Part shown: positions 1 to 9,785 of the stretch, in pieces
Layout: every line of letters starts with the position of its first letter
Position numbering within the stretch: the stretch's first letter is position 1
Assembly (NCBI RefSeq): GCF_002831565.1
Contig: NZ_CP025096.1
Location: 3,821,027-3,885,026, forward strand
Length of the DNA stretch: 64,000 bases
Origin: Spirosoma pollinicola
Lineage (GTDB): Bacteria > Bacteroidota > Bacteroidia > Cytophagales > Spirosomataceae
Reading direction: 5' to 3'
Notes under the pieces: model-generated
Seen by the model: the letters and a program-made list of their open reading frames with translations, nothing else
What the model was told of the DNA's origin: nothing
The model's database searches: none
Position numbers and translations under genes: made by a program

Positions 1-1352
1 TCGTGCGAATAAGTGTATGGCCGGGCCAGATTGAATTCGGCCTGTAAATCAAGATTCGGTACCGTAAAGGCATCAATGTATTTAGCACCGACTTGCAGAG
101 CAAACTTATTCGTCCAGTCGCCCTTACCAGCCAGGAGTGGTTTCAACCGGAATTCATCCAGCATAAATTGGGTATAGACCAAAAAATGCGAGAGGAAGTT
201 AGCCTTGAAGTCAATCCCGATAAACGCATTGTCGCTACTGCCAAGGCTGGATTCAACATAGCGGTATAGGATAATCGGGTTCAGGTAGCTAAGGTCCAGG
301 CGGTCGCGACTAAATACTTCGGCCTCAAACACGCCCAGATTCATGTGGTCGCCCAGATTTATGCTTAAGTGGTGCATGGCAGCAAACTTGGGCGGGATGA
401 GTTTATCATCCTGAGCACGAGGTGCCTGCGTATTTTGCAACGAGGTAAACAGATTCGTATATTGAATTCGCCGTCCCAGCTTTGTTGATAACTTCAGGAA
501 TAGATAGGCCGGACTGTTGTCCGACAAAAACAGCGACCGGAAGCCATTGCCGAAGAAATTACGGTCATGGCCAAACTGCACATTGATGACTTTCAGGGTA
601 TTAAACGTAATATATCCCCGAGCGGTTAGAAAGTCGGCACCCGTGGTGCGATAAGGTTTCACAAATCCTTCGCCCGGAGCCGTAACCTGGGGTTGTGTAT
701 TGTTACCCTGCCCGTAGGTCAGTCCATATCGTTGAATGTATTCGGGATAGATTGCCTGATTGTCGGCGAAGAAGGTATAAAAGCCTAATTTTCGACCAAT
801 AGAGCCTCTGACTTCCAATCCTCGCGTGTTTACAAACAGAGCCTGATTGCCATTATCTATTGTACCTGTAGGACTGGATGCGTTTTCTGCACCAAAACCC
901 AGATACACGACAGGGTTGACATGAAGGTCTATATCGGGTGTCTGTAAATTGTAGAAATCAGCCTTCTTCTTATAAAAGTGCGTCAGAAAAGGCTTCTGAC
1001 TATCACCCGGTGATGTGGGTGGTTTCAGATGACTGGTAAACGGATCCGGTTTAAGTGAATCGCGTGGTGCTACCCATTCCCAGCTGTCATTCCGCAAATA
1101 ATCGAAATTGAAATAATCCGTATCAGAAAAGTCACGGTTGGGGTGGGCCGCTACACTATCGGTCAATTGAATGATACTCTGGCGATTATAGGGCTTTACC
1201 GAACTATGAAACCCCTCTGCCCATTTGTTTTGGCGAATTTCCAGTCGGTCGATGAGGTGGTAATAATCGGCGTTGAGCGGCACAAAAGGACTCTGCGCCC
1301 GAACTGACAACGAAAGCAAAAGAAAACAGAAAAGGTAAACGTTGATACGCAT
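1..1352 (-). CDS. Wzi/RemB-like outer-membrane protein, N-terminal 450 residues (partial)
   Basis: The reading frame is open from the ATG at 1352 down to the window edge, so the C-terminus is missing. The protein starts with a signal peptide (MRINVYLFCFLLLSLSVRAQ). It continues as alternating short strands typical of an outer-membrane barrel, with the stretch FGHDRNFFGNGFRSLFLSDN around residue 260. That motif and the overall pattern recall the capsule-assembly Wzi / gliding protein RemB family of Bacteroidota. In that family Wzi is an outer-membrane lectin-like barrel and RemB is a motility-associated surface protein. The family call is inference from memory; the signal peptide and barrel-like pattern are seen directly. 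It is divergent from upp. Confidence 0.6.
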   Translation of the reverse strand, partial: MRINVYLFCFLLLSLSVRAQSPFVPLNADYYHLIDRLEIRQNKWAEGFHSSVKPYNRQSIIQLTDSVAAHPNRDFSDTDYFNFDYLRNDSWEWVAPRDSLKPDPFTSHLKPPTSPGDSQKPFLTHFYKKKADFYNLQTPDIDLHVNPVVYLGFGAENASSPTGTIDNGNQALFVNTRGLEVRGSIGRKLGFYTFFADNQAIYPEYIQRYGLTYGQGNNTQPQVTAPGEGFVKPYRTTGADFLTARGYITFNTLKVINVQFGHDRNFFGNGFRSLFLSDNSPAYLFLKLSTKLGRRIQYTNLFTSLQNTQAPRAQDDKLIPPKFAAMHHLSINLGDHMNLGVFEAEVFSRDRLDLSYLNPIILYRYVESSLGSSDNAFIGIDFKANFLSHFLVYTQFMLDEFRLKPLLAGKGDWTNKFALQVGAKYIDAFTVPNLDLQAEFNLARPYTYSH

Positions 1353-1487
1353 GTAACTTACTGACTGGCGGTGCTATTTGGCTTATTTATACGGTCTGTT
1401 ACGTACTATAAGCCGGTTAAATTAGGGAATTGGTTTGGATATACGCCAACCTTGCGGCTAATTTACGGCGAAAGAAGCCCTCATACT

Positions 1488-2135
1488 ATGTTTGTTTTTG
1501 CACAACAGCCCTCCCTGGCCAATCAATACATGGCCGAACTCCGTGATGTTTCCATTCAAACAGACCGACTCCGGTTTCGTCGAAACCTGGAAAGACTCGG
1601 TGAATTGATGGCGTATGAAATCTCGAAAACACTGTCTTATCAGACGGTTCTGGTCCAAACGCCTTTGGGTACTGCCGATACGCAAGTTCTTCGGAGACAG
1701 CCTGTTCTGGCTACCATTATGCGGGCAGGGCTACCATTTCATCAGGGATTTATCAACTATTTCGATCAGGCAGATAATGCCTTTGCAGGTGCTTACAGAG
1801 GGTATAGTGCTGATGGTGACGATGCATTTGAGATTGCCATGGACTACATTGTTAGCCCCGATCTAAGCGGCAGAACGCTTATCCTTTGCGACCCAATGCT
1901 GGCCACGGGCCGTTCGCTCGAAAAAGTGTATCACGCCTTATTGCGCTACGGAATTCCTGCTCAAACCCATATCGCGGCTATTATTGCCAGCCCCGAAGGT
2001 GTCAATTATGTACAGCAACAGTTACCACAATGTCATTTATGGCTTGGTGCAATCGACGATCACCTCAACGAACATGCCTATATTGTTCCCGGTCTGGGTG
2101 ATTCCGGTGACTTGTCTTACGGTTCGAAAATGTAG
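1488..2135 (+). CDS. upp: Uracil phosphoribosyltransferase
   Basis: Pyrimidine salvage enzyme that converts uracil and PRPP to UMP in the cytoplasm. The frame is open from 1371, but the ATG at 1488 gives 215 residues, the usual length for this family, and starts just before the conserved N-terminal helix. Visible motifs are ATIMRAGLPFHQGF, the PRPP loop CDPMLATGRSL, and the C-terminal uracil-binding segment PGLGDSGDLSYG. The gene is monocistronic and divergent from the outer-membrane protein gene. About 250 bp of gene-free, AT-rich DNA follow it. Together with pyrD further on, the window holds both a salvage and a de novo pyrimidine step, though they are not linked in an operon. Confidence 0.93.
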   Translation: MFVFAQQPSLANQYMAELRDVSIQTDRLRFRRNLERLGELMAYEISKTLSYQTVLVQTPLGTADTQVLRRQPVLATIMRAGLPFHQGFINYFDQADNAFAGAYRGYSADGDDAFEIAMDYIVSPDLSGRTLILCDPMLATGRSLEKVYHALLRYGIPAQTHIAAIIASPEGVNYVQQQLPQCHLWLGAIDDHLNEHAYIVPGLGDSGDLSYGSKM

Positions 2136-2386
2136 AATAAAGTTAAGAAAAGATAAAATTATAGTTAGTCTATGAATATACTAATAAAATTGTACGTATA
2201 ATAAATATAATATAACAATTATCTGTCTGTCACGTAGTTAACACTTTCTTTATCTCATATTTGATTCACCTGACGCTTGGGCACTGTAAGGGCTGAGCAA
2301 CAGGCATTTGCTATGTACTTGTGTAGTACTTGCGGCTGTCTAGTTGCTTTGGTTTGCCTGCCATACACCTCTAACCACATATACTC

Positions 2387-5038
2387 ATGTTCAAAAGTCT
2401 ACTAAAATGCAGTGCATTTGCCATTGCTGTGCTTGTACTGCTGTATCTGCCTATTCTGAGCTGGGCGCAAACAACAATAAAAGAAGAAGCAAAGGCAGCA
2501 AAAGTTACGCCTGATTTACTAGCTCTTATTGCCAATCAATCCAATACGGTAGCGCCAGTCAACGGGCTTCAAAAAGTTGATTTGTTTCAACGAAATGGAA
2601 ACGCAATTGCTATTGAAGCGTTTACGGCACCAGGCCAGGATAGCCAGACATTATTACAGGCATTACAGGCACTGGGGCTGCAAAACGGAATAGTTTATCG
2701 GCAAACTATTGTTGGGTATCTACCAGTCAATAAGCTAGTGGAATTGAAGAACATTAGCGCCTTGAAACTGGCACGACCGTCATACAAACCGACTCGAAAC
2801 ACAGGCGCCGTAACCTCGCAGGGCGATGTGGCCATGCGGGCAAACATTGCTCGTTCAACGTATAGCGTAAGTGGGGCGGGCGTAAAGGTGGGTATATTAT
2901 CAGACTCCTATAATGCCTTGAATGGGGCCGCTGCCGGGGTGGCATCGGGCGACTTGCCAGCAGGCGTACAGGTATTGACCGACTTTCTTAGCCCGGATGC
3001 TACCGACGAAGGGCGAGCGATGGCCGAAATTGTTCATGATGTAGCACCGGGATCGGCAATTGCGTTTAGTACTGCTTTTGTAGGCGGAGAAGCTGGATTT
3101 GCTCAAAACATTCGAGGTCTCGCCACAGCAGGTTGTAAAATCATTACCGATGATGTGAGCTATTTTGCCGAGCCATTTTTTCAGGATGGGCTTGTTGCTC
3201 AGGCTATTGACGATGTCGTGACAAACAACAATGTGTCGTATTTCACTGCTGCGGGCAATTCGGGCCGGTCGTCTTATCAAAGTCCATACAGTAGCGTCTC
3301 TTTTAGCGATCCTGCCTATGCCGCCGGAACATTCTCTGCTCATGATTTTGGGGGCGGAGACAAACGTCAGTCAATAACTATTCCGGGGGGAGCGCAGATA
3401 CTTATTAGTTTCCAGTGGGATGATCCCTTCTTTACGGTTAGTGGTGGAGCCGGTGCTCGAACGGATATGGATTTACTGGTTTACGTCAATAATGTATATC
3501 AGCCTACCCTTTCTTCCGTAGGGAATAATATTGGCGATGATCCCGTGGAGATCATTGCCATTACTAACAGGGGAGGATCTCCTGCTACTCTTGAACTAGT
3601 GCTGGTTAAACGTGCCGGTCCGGATCCTACACTTGTAAAATGGGTCAATTTTGCGAATACTGTAACTATAGAATACGATACCAGAAGCTCAACGGCTGTA
3701 GGGCATGGAAATACCCGTTTGGGCGCAAGTGTAGGTGCTGCTGCCTGGTATAATACGCCTGCCTTCAACGGCGGACTTACGACAGCTGTTATTGAAACAT
3801 TTTCATCTGCCGGAGGAACGCCCGTTCTTTTCAATACAGCCGGGCAGCGCATTACGACAGTTGTTCGTCAAAAGCCTGATCTCACAGCCGCCGATGGTGG
3901 TAATACCACCTTCTTCTTTGCCGATTCGCCATCGGATGCCGATGCATTCCCTAACTTCTTTGGGACATCGGCGGCTGCTCCCCATGCTGCAGCCGTGGCA
4001 GCTCTGATGCAGGAGAAATCGGGTAATACACTTTCTCCGGCTACGATTTTGTCGATTCTGAAGCAAACGGCGCTGGATATGGACGACCCGCTCACCCCAG
4101 GGTTCGATACTGGATTTGATTTCCGTACCGGCTCGGGCTTTGTTCAGGCCGACGCGGCTGTTCAGGCTGTAGGCGGAACCCCGAACACACCACCAACGGT
4201 AGCGAATATAATTGGGCCAAAGAGTGCAACCGTGGGCCAGGCATTTACCTACACTATTCCCGCCAACACGTTCACGGACGCGCAAACACCGAATAGTTTA
4301 ACAATAACCGTGAGTGGTTTGCCGCCAAACCTTACCTTCTCTGGCGGTACTATCAGCGGAACACCTTCAGTGAGCGGGGTGAGTACCATTACAGTAAGGG
4401 CAACCGATCCTGGTGGTCTTTTCGTAACGACAACTTTTACGCTAACCGTAAACCCGGCCGAAACGGTTACCGCGCCTTTCTCTATTACGGGTGTAACAAC
4501 GATAAGTTGTAGAACGCTAAACGTAAGCCAGGTGGCAGTGACGTTTACGCCCCTGTATGCCGGATTAACGGGTCAGCCTATCAGTTTCTCGGTTGTTAGC
4601 TTTTTGCAGCCCACCACCGCTCCCGGCCCCTATACGGTTAATTTCGTTTTCAAAAGTCCCAGTGTCACGCTTCGGGCCAGACAAGCGGGTACGCCTGGTG
4701 AAGCTAGTTTCACCTACAACTGGCAGGCGGCCTGTAATGCGCTCCGGGCAAGGCTAGCCGCTGCAACCCCTGAAGAAGGTCCGGCTCAACTGAAGGTGCT
4801 GCTCTATCCAAATCCTGTTGGCGACGAGTTTGCTATTCGTATTCAGGGTGCTCAGGGGCAGCCGGTGAAAATCGCTCTAACCGATGTGAGTGGCTATGCC
4901 ATCTCAACTAGCGCCGTTGACGTAAAAACCTCAGATCATAAGGAACAGCTACGGTTTGGCCAGCAACGAGCCGGTCTATATTTGCTGCGGGTAAGCACAC
5001 CCGAACAGGCGGTTATTCTGAAGGTAATAAAGCAATAG
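2387..5038 (+). CDS. Secreted subtilisin-fold serine peptidase with type IX sorting domain
   Basis: 883-residue exported protein. A signal peptide (about residues 1-27) precedes a prodomain-like region, then the peptidase domain (about 150-595). A putative Ig/cadherin-like domain with the sequence ISGTPSVSGVSTITVRATD follows (about 600-695). The last 80 residues look like a type IX secretion C-terminal domain (LLYPNPVGDEFAIRI; VSGYAIS; AGLYLLRV). Catalytic candidates are Asp173 (GILSDSYN), oxyanion Asn291 (TAAGNSG) and Ser528 (FGTSAAAP). The place where S8 peptidases carry HGTxVA reads DEGRAMAEIVHDVAPG, so Glu208 replaces the histidine, as in S53/sedolisin-like enzymes. It probably degrades extracellular protein. 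The sorting domain implies export by the type IX system and surface attachment or release. Confidence 0.8.
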   Translation: MFKSLLKCSAFAIAVLVLLYLPILSWAQTTIKEEAKAAKVTPDLLALIANQSNTVAPVNGLQKVDLFQRNGNAIAIEAFTAPGQDSQTLLQALQALGLQNGIVYRQTIVGYLPVNKLVELKNISALKLARPSYKPTRNTGAVTSQGDVAMRANIARSTYSVSGAGVKVGILSDSYNALNGAAAGVASGDLPAGVQVLTDFLSPDATDEGRAMAEIVHDVAPGSAIAFSTAFVGGEAGFAQNIRGLATAGCKIITDDVSYFAEPFFQDGLVAQAIDDVVTNNNVSYFTAAGNSGRSSYQSPYSSVSFSDPAYAAGTFSAHDFGGGDKRQSITIPGGAQILISFQWDDPFFTVSGGAGARTDMDLLVYVNNVYQPTLSSVGNNIGDDPVEIIAITNRGGSPATLELVLVKRAGPDPTLVKWVNFANTVTIEYDTRSSTAVGHGNTRLGASVGAAAWYNTPAFNGGLTTAVIETFSSAGGTPVLFNTAGQRITTVVRQKPDLTAADGGNTTFFFADSPSDADAFPNFFGTSAAAPHAAAVAALMQEKSGNTLSPATILSILKQTALDMDDPLTPGFDTGFDFRTGSGFVQADAAVQAVGGTPNTPPTVANIIGPKSATVGQAFTYTIPANTFTDAQTPNSLTITVSGLPPNLTFSGGTISGTPSVSGVSTITVRATDPGGLFVTTTFTLTVNPAETVTAPFSITGVTTISCRTLNVSQVAVTFTPLYAGLTGQPISFSVVSFLQPTTAPGPYTVNFVFKSPSVTLRARQAGTPGEASFTYNWQAACNALRARLAAATPEEGPAQLKVLLYPNPVGDEFAIRIQGAQGQPVKIALTDVSGYAISTSAVDVKTSDHKEQLRFGQQRAGLYLLRVSTPEQAVILKVIKQ

Positions 5039-5058
5039 AAGCTGATTCTCCTCTTGTT

Positions 5059-5098
5059 ACACAAAAAAAGCTCACGATCAGGTGAGCTTTTTTTGTGT
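5059..5098. terminator. Bidirectional terminator between convergent genes
   Basis: A perfect inverted repeat with A-run and T-run flanks: arms 5059-5075 and 5082-5098 around a 6-nt loop, GC core GCTCAC/GTGAGC. It lies between the converging peptidase and LolA-like genes and can end transcription from both sides. Confidence 0.85.
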
Positions 5099-5117
5099 CT
5101 GGTATAACTGGAAACAG

Positions 5118-5759
5118 TTACCGAAGGTCAACGACTTCAACGCCTGGATACTTTGATTTGTCGAAGACGAAGAAAGTATCAGGGGCATTTACGTTGGGCG
5201 TAAATTTGGTGATGGTATAAGACGTCTGTTTGCCATCTTTGTTGATGATAACCCAGTTGCGAATCGACTTGTCGGCTTTATCAACCGAAATCTGCACCGT
5301 TTTAATCGTGCTCTTCGGCCGGTTTGAGGTCAACTCAATCACTTCGAGCGTGCGGCCGCCCTGCTTTTGTTCTTTCAGAAAACGGTAATCGAAGCCGCGT
5401 TTATAGATCGTGTAGATCTGCGTTGGGTTCAGGTCGCCGTTGCCACTGGCATCGTAATCCTGTACGTTTACTTCGTTTGATTCTTTAATGTAAGTAGACA
5501 TCGTTTTCCCATCAGTGAGCACTTCCTGTCCACCCAGCAGCAATCGAAATTTTTCGTTTTTTACGGTCAAATCGCCTTTATAGGATTCTTTCGCACCGGC
5601 ACCCGCGCTGGCAAACGTAAAGATGGCCTGATACGATTTAAGGGATTTGTATTTCTTACTCATCGAATCCAGAATATCCTGTGCCCGTTTATCTTTTTGA
5701 GCAATAGCAGGTAGCGTCATCACAAACGCCAAACTTAGCATCAACGCAATTTTCTTCAT
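5118..5759 (-). CDS. LolA-like outer-membrane lipoprotein carrier protein
   Basis: 213-residue periplasmic protein with a clear signal peptide (MKKIALMLSLAFVMTLPAIA). The body has the LolA layout: an N-terminal helix (AQDILDSMSKKYKSLKSYQA) followed by repeated antiparallel strands with FTFASAGAG, GDLTVKNEKFRLLLGG, and a late FVFDKSKYPGVEVVDLR. LolA proteins carry lipoproteins from the inner to the outer membrane. The gene lies 138 bp downstream of ftsK on the same strand, and as far as I recall ftsK and lolA-like genes are commonly neighbours in this phylum. The exact cargo cannot be read from the sequence. Confidence 0.82.
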   Translation of the reverse strand: MKKIALMLSLAFVMTLPAIAQKDKRAQDILDSMSKKYKSLKSYQAIFTFASAGAGAKESYKGDLTVKNEKFRLLLGGQEVLTDGKTMSTYIKESNEVNVQDYDASGNGDLNPTQIYTIYKRGFDYRFLKEQKQGGRTLEVIELTSNRPKSTIKTVQISVDKADKSIRNWVIINKDGKQTSYTITKFTPNVNAPDTFFVFDKSKYPGVEVVDLR

Positions 5760-5897
5760 TATTTATTAGTGTTACCCGTCAATTAAACTTCTTGGATCAG
5801 GCTATAACCTGTCATACTGTAATTAGACGAGAAAGTAAGGGTAAAAGTTTAATATTCATTGGTACGCTTAATCGCCAAGGTAGTAAAACATGGCTAT

Positions 5898-8513
5898 TTA
5901 CTCGCCTTTTAACCGTTTCAGAATTTCTTCCAGTGTTTGCAGGTCCTGTACCAGAACGTCGCGGGCTTTGCTTCCTTCAAACGATCCCACAATTCGGGCT
6001 GCTTCCAACTGGTCAACCAAACGACCGGCACGGTTATAGCCCAATTTGAGCTTCCGCTGAATCAGGGATGTGCTGCCTTGTTGATGAATCACAATAAGGC
6101 GTGCCGCTTCGTCAAACATCGGGTCACGATTGGCCATATCCACATCTTTATCATCACCCTGGCCGCCATCATCGCCTACAAATTCCGGTAATGCGTAGGC
6201 ATCGTCATACCCACGCTGATTGCCCACAAATTCGCAGATGTCCTCAATTTCGTTGGTGTCAACAAAGGGGCATTGCAAGCGAATAATATCGGAATTTGAC
6301 GAAAGCAACATATCACCCATACCCACCAGTTGTTCGGCACCACCCGCATCCAGAATGGTGCGGGAGTCAATTTTAGAGGTGACCTTAAACGACAGTCGGG
6401 CGGGAAAGTTAGCCTTGATCAGACCCGTAATAACATTGACAGATGGTCGTTGGGTGGCCACCACCAGGTGAATACCAATAGCACGTGCCAACTGTGCCAG
6501 GCGGGCAATAGGCTGTTCCACTTCTTTCCCTGCGGTCATCATCAGATCGGCCAGCTCGTCGATAATCAGGACGATATAAGGCAGGAAACGGTGGCCCTTT
6601 TCGGGGTTGAGACGGCGCTTTACAAATTTAGCATTGTATTCTTTCAGGTTCCGGCAGCCAGCATCTTTAAGCAGGTTATACCGGTTATCCATCTCAATGC
6701 ATAACGAGTTGAGGGTGTTAACAACCTTCTTGGTATCTGTGATGATGGGCTCTTCGGAATCGGGCAGCTTTGCCAGAAAATGCCGTTCCAGCTTGTTAAA
6801 CAGGGTTAATTCAACCTTTTTCGGGTCAACCAGCACAAGCTTGAGCTGCGAAGGGTGCTTCTTGTAAATAAGCGATGTCAGCAATACGTTTAAGCCTACC
6901 GACTTTCCTTGCCCGGTAGCACCGGCCATGAGCAAGTGTGGCATCTTGGCTAGATCAGCCACATAGATTTCGTTCGAAATGGTTTTGCCTAACACGATAG
7001 GCAGATCGAACTTACTATTGTTGAACACATCGCTCGTAATAACCGACCGCATCGATACCATCTCGCGGTTTTTATTCGGCACCTCGATCCCGATAGTCCC
7101 CATGCCCGGCATCGGTGCAATGATGCGGATACCTAGTGCCGACAAGCTTAGTGCAATGTCATCTTCCAGGCTCTTGATCTTCGAAATCCGAACACCTTTG
7201 GCCGGAATAATTTCGTATAGCGTAACCGTTGGGCCGATAGAGGCTTGTATGGAGTCAATCTCAATACCGAAGTTGCGCAGGGTATTTTCAATCTTCTCCT
7301 TATTGACCGTCAGTTCATCGTCAGAAACCTGCGCCTTACGGCTATTGGGGTAGTCGGTAAGGAGATCGAAAACGGGGTACTGATATTGGGGTAAATCGAG
7401 AGTTGAGTCATACAAGCCATGCGTGGCCACAAGATCATCTTCTTCGAACGGATCGGGTTCGAATGTGGGGGCAGGTGTTGCACTAAGTTCGCCGGTGTCG
7501 TCTGCTAGATCAGGTAGCACCTCGCGATTTTTAATCGTCAGGACAACCCCCGTTGTTTGGGCTATAACATCGGGCAGGGGTTTTTCTGGTTCAGCAACAG
7601 GCGTGGGGATGTCTGCAACGAACGAGTTGATCGGTTGATTATGATCGGCAGAAAGCTCCGTATCTTCTGAATCAACCGGCGCCATGTCCTCTTCTTCGTC
7701 AAGCTCTGCCTCGCTGTCTTCGTAGGTTTGCAGCGAATCATCCGAGCGTTTGCGGGTTCTTGGCTGAACGGGGTTTGAGAAGTTCGGTAGCTTAATGGAC
7801 TGAACATTAAAGAAGTAAACGACGAAGAAAAACAGTAAGAAGCCGATAAATGCCAGATTCCCCCACCCAAACAAACTATAGAGGGCAAGATTGACTTCGT
7901 AGCCAATGCCACCACACCAGACACTTGCGGTTTCTGCAGAGTCGGTAACGAGTACGAAGTACCCAAGTATAAGGCTGCACCAGACAGCGGCAAATAACAG
8001 GCCTTTTGTTGCCCGGCTCAGGGGCAGCAATTCACTCCCGAAGGTGAGTTTATAGCCAGATAAAAAGACGATAATCGGAAAGGCGAGCGCCCCTATGCCA
8101 AACCAGCGGAAAACGAATGCCTGAGCTACGTAAGCACCAACCAGCCCGACCCAGTTGCGGGTTTCTGTACCGGCTTCGGCCAGCGGTTCGGTGAAAGCGG
8201 CTCCTACGACACTCTGGTCGGCAGAGCCGTTGATGAGGTAGGATATAAACGCGACCATCAAGCCAAGGGCCAACCCCATCAACAGCACGCCCAGTGTCAA
8301 GGCTGAGCGTTGATCGGTAAGCCAGCGATCAAGCGCGGCTCCCCAGTTGAACGAAGGAGTTTTGGGACGGATGGGCGATGAACTGCCCTCGCGATTTACG
8401 CGCGGACGGGGTTCGTTGCGTTCACCTGGTCGCCGAAGGGTATTCTGACGGGGTGATGTGGTTGGTTGTGCCATTCGATGGGTTAGGGCGGTAGCGACAG
8501 GTAAATTTGCCAC
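5898..8513 (-). CDS. ftsK: DNA translocase FtsK/SpoIIIE family
   Basis: 871-residue septal DNA pump that clears chromosome ends and dimers from the closing division septum. The N-terminal third has four or five membrane segments (about residues 70-265). A variable acidic linker follows (about 270-390, rich in E and D). The motor has Walker A GATGQGKS near residue 530 and Walker B IVLIIDELADLMM near 651, with ATQRPSVNVITG just after. The C-terminal gamma winged helix begins near residue 805 (LIVIHQQGSTSLIQRKLKLG) and normally reads polar DNA motifs. Length and domain order are normal for this phylum. The start ATG is followed by a short basic cytoplasmic leader. Confidence 0.95.
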   Translation of the reverse strand: MANLPVATALTHRMAQPTTSPRQNTLRRPGERNEPRPRVNREGSSSPIRPKTPSFNWGAALDRWLTDQRSALTLGVLLMGLALGLMVAFISYLINGSADQSVVGAAFTEPLAEAGTETRNWVGLVGAYVAQAFVFRWFGIGALAFPIIVFLSGYKLTFGSELLPLSRATKGLLFAAVWCSLILGYFVLVTDSAETASVWCGGIGYEVNLALYSLFGWGNLAFIGFLLFFFVVYFFNVQSIKLPNFSNPVQPRTRKRSDDSLQTYEDSEAELDEEEDMAPVDSEDTELSADHNQPINSFVADIPTPVAEPEKPLPDVIAQTTGVVLTIKNREVLPDLADDTGELSATPAPTFEPDPFEEDDLVATHGLYDSTLDLPQYQYPVFDLLTDYPNSRKAQVSDDELTVNKEKIENTLRNFGIEIDSIQASIGPTVTLYEIIPAKGVRISKIKSLEDDIALSLSALGIRIIAPMPGMGTIGIEVPNKNREMVSMRSVITSDVFNNSKFDLPIVLGKTISNEIYVADLAKMPHLLMAGATGQGKSVGLNVLLTSLIYKKHPSQLKLVLVDPKKVELTLFNKLERHFLAKLPDSEEPIITDTKKVVNTLNSLCIEMDNRYNLLKDAGCRNLKEYNAKFVKRRLNPEKGHRFLPYIVLIIDELADLMMTAGKEVEQPIARLAQLARAIGIHLVVATQRPSVNVITGLIKANFPARLSFKVTSKIDSRTILDAGGAEQLVGMGDMLLSSNSDIIRLQCPFVDTNEIEDICEFVGNQRGYDDAYALPEFVGDDGGQGDDKDVDMANRDPMFDEAARLIVIHQQGSTSLIQRKLKLGYNRAGRLVDQLEAARIVGSFEGSKARDVLVQDLQTLEEILKRLKGE

Positions 8514-8631
8514 TTTTTAACGAGAAACCACGACAAGAAGAGGTGTAGAAAGTCAAAAAACTACCCGTACGGTATGTTTAGTTGACTAAGCGATAAATTG
8601 AACTATCAAGTAGAGCCAGACAGCCAGATAA

Positions 8632-9687
8632 CTAGGCTGACAGTTCGCTCAACAACCCCTCATTAATTCGCCTGGCCAGGCCGGGGCCTTCATAAATAAA
8701 ACTGGTATATACCTGCACCAAACTGGCTCCCGCCCGAAGTTTCTCTTTGGCATCGTCGACCGTGGCAATACCGCCAACGCCAATAATTGGGAACGCACCA
8801 CTGGATTGCTGATGTAAATAGCGAATCACTTCAGTAGCACGTTCGCGCAATGGACGACCGCTAACACCACCCGCTCCCAGTTGAGCAACAATGGTTGAGT
8901 CGGTTGCCAGTCCGTCGCGGCTAATGGTTGTATTGGTAGCAATAACACCCGCAATTCCTGTTTCGGCCACAATGGCAATAATATCGTCGAGCTGCCCATT
9001 GGTGAGGTCAGGCGCAATTTTCAGAAGAATAGGTTTGGGAGCTGGTTTCTGCTTGTTCTCCTGTTGCAGCGCGGTTAGTAAATGCATCAGGGGTTCTTTT
9101 TCCTGTAAATCGCGCAGGCCGGGGGTATTGGGCGAGCTGACATTAACAACAAAGTAATCGACCGCATCGAACAACTCCCGAAAACTGAGCAGGTAGTCGT
9201 TCAGGGCGTTTTCGTTCGGTGTGTCTTTGTTCTTGCCAATATTACCGCCAACGATCACCTTGCGATCACCCCGATTTTTAGCAAAATGCCGAAGCCGTTC
9301 AGCCGCAGGACCTGCCCCTTTATTATTGAATCCCATCCGGTTGATGAGCCCGCCATCGGCTTTCAGCCGGAACAGACGCGGACGTGGGTTGCCCGGTTGG
9401 GGGCGGGGCGTAACCGTACCAATTTCCACAAAACCAAACCCTAAATCGCTCAGTTCGCTGATTAACTCGGCGTTTTTGTCGAATCCGGCGGCCATGCCTA
9501 CTGGATTTGGGAACGTCAGGCCAAATACGGTGCGGGCTAAACGGGTATCGTCAACAACATAAAGCTTGCGGCAAATGGCCGATACGCCCGGAATAGATAG
9601 CGCGAGTTGTAGTAGACGTGTAACGGTGTGGTGAATTGTTTCGGCGTCGAAACGGAACAGTAAGGGCAGAATAATGTGCTTGTACAT
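8632..9687 (-). CDS. pyrD: Dihydroorotate dehydrogenase (quinone), class 2
   Basis: 351-residue membrane-associated flavoenzyme that oxidises dihydroorotate to orotate with quinone in de novo pyrimidine synthesis. The N-terminal helix ([19 protein letters not shown]) is the membrane-docking element of class 2 enzymes. Motifs seen are [39 protein letters not shown] with the catalytic Ser, KIAPDL and [11 protein letters not shown] for FMN phosphate binding. The start ATG at 9687 lies only 5 nt from a strong promoter box, suggesting an almost leaderless mRNA. It is transcribed alone; cysM upstream is separated by 169 bp with two hairpins. Confidence 0.95.
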   Translation of the reverse strand: MYKHIILPLLFRFDAETIHHTVTRLLQLALSIPGVSAICRKLYVVDDTRLARTVFGLTFPNPVGMAAGFDKNAELISELSDLGFGFVEIGTVTPRPQPGNPRPRLFRLKADGGLINRMGFNNKGAGPAAERLRHFAKNRGDRKVIVGGNIGKNKDTPNENALNDYLLSFRELFDAVDYFVVNVSSPNTPGLRDLQEKEPLMHLLTALQQENKQKPAPKPILLKIAPDLTNGQLDDIIAIVAETGIAGVIATNTTISRDGLATDSTIVAQLGAGGVSGRPLRERATEVIRYLHQQSSGAFPIIGVGGIATVDDAKEKLRAGASLVQVYTSFIYEGPGLARRINEGLLSELSA

Positions 9688-9692
9688 ACCCG

Positions 9693-9700
9693 CAAAGATA
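9693..9700 (-). promoter_or_regulatory. Bacteroidota -7 promoter box of pyrD
   Basis: On the minus strand the octamer reads TATCTTTG, an exact match to the TAnnTTTG consensus for the Bacteroidota primary sigma factor. Only 5 nt separate it from the pyrD ATG, so transcription should begin at or beside the start codon. No clear -33 TTG is visible at the usual spacing. Confidence 0.6.
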
Positions 9701-9708
9701 AGGCAGCG

Positions 9709-9725
9709 CCGACCGCCCCGGTCGG
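9709..9725. repeat. GC-rich mini-palindrome upstream of pyrD
   Basis: CCGACCG, CCC, CGGTCGG: 7-bp perfect arms with a 3-nt loop. It sits in the spacer just upstream of the predicted pyrD -7 box. It could be an operator or a small repetitive element; the sequence alone does not decide. Confidence 0.5.
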
Positions 9726-9785
9726 GTTACCTAAATCTTTTTAATCTAGCGTGAATAATGGAACTAAGCTGATATAAAAGGCCGG

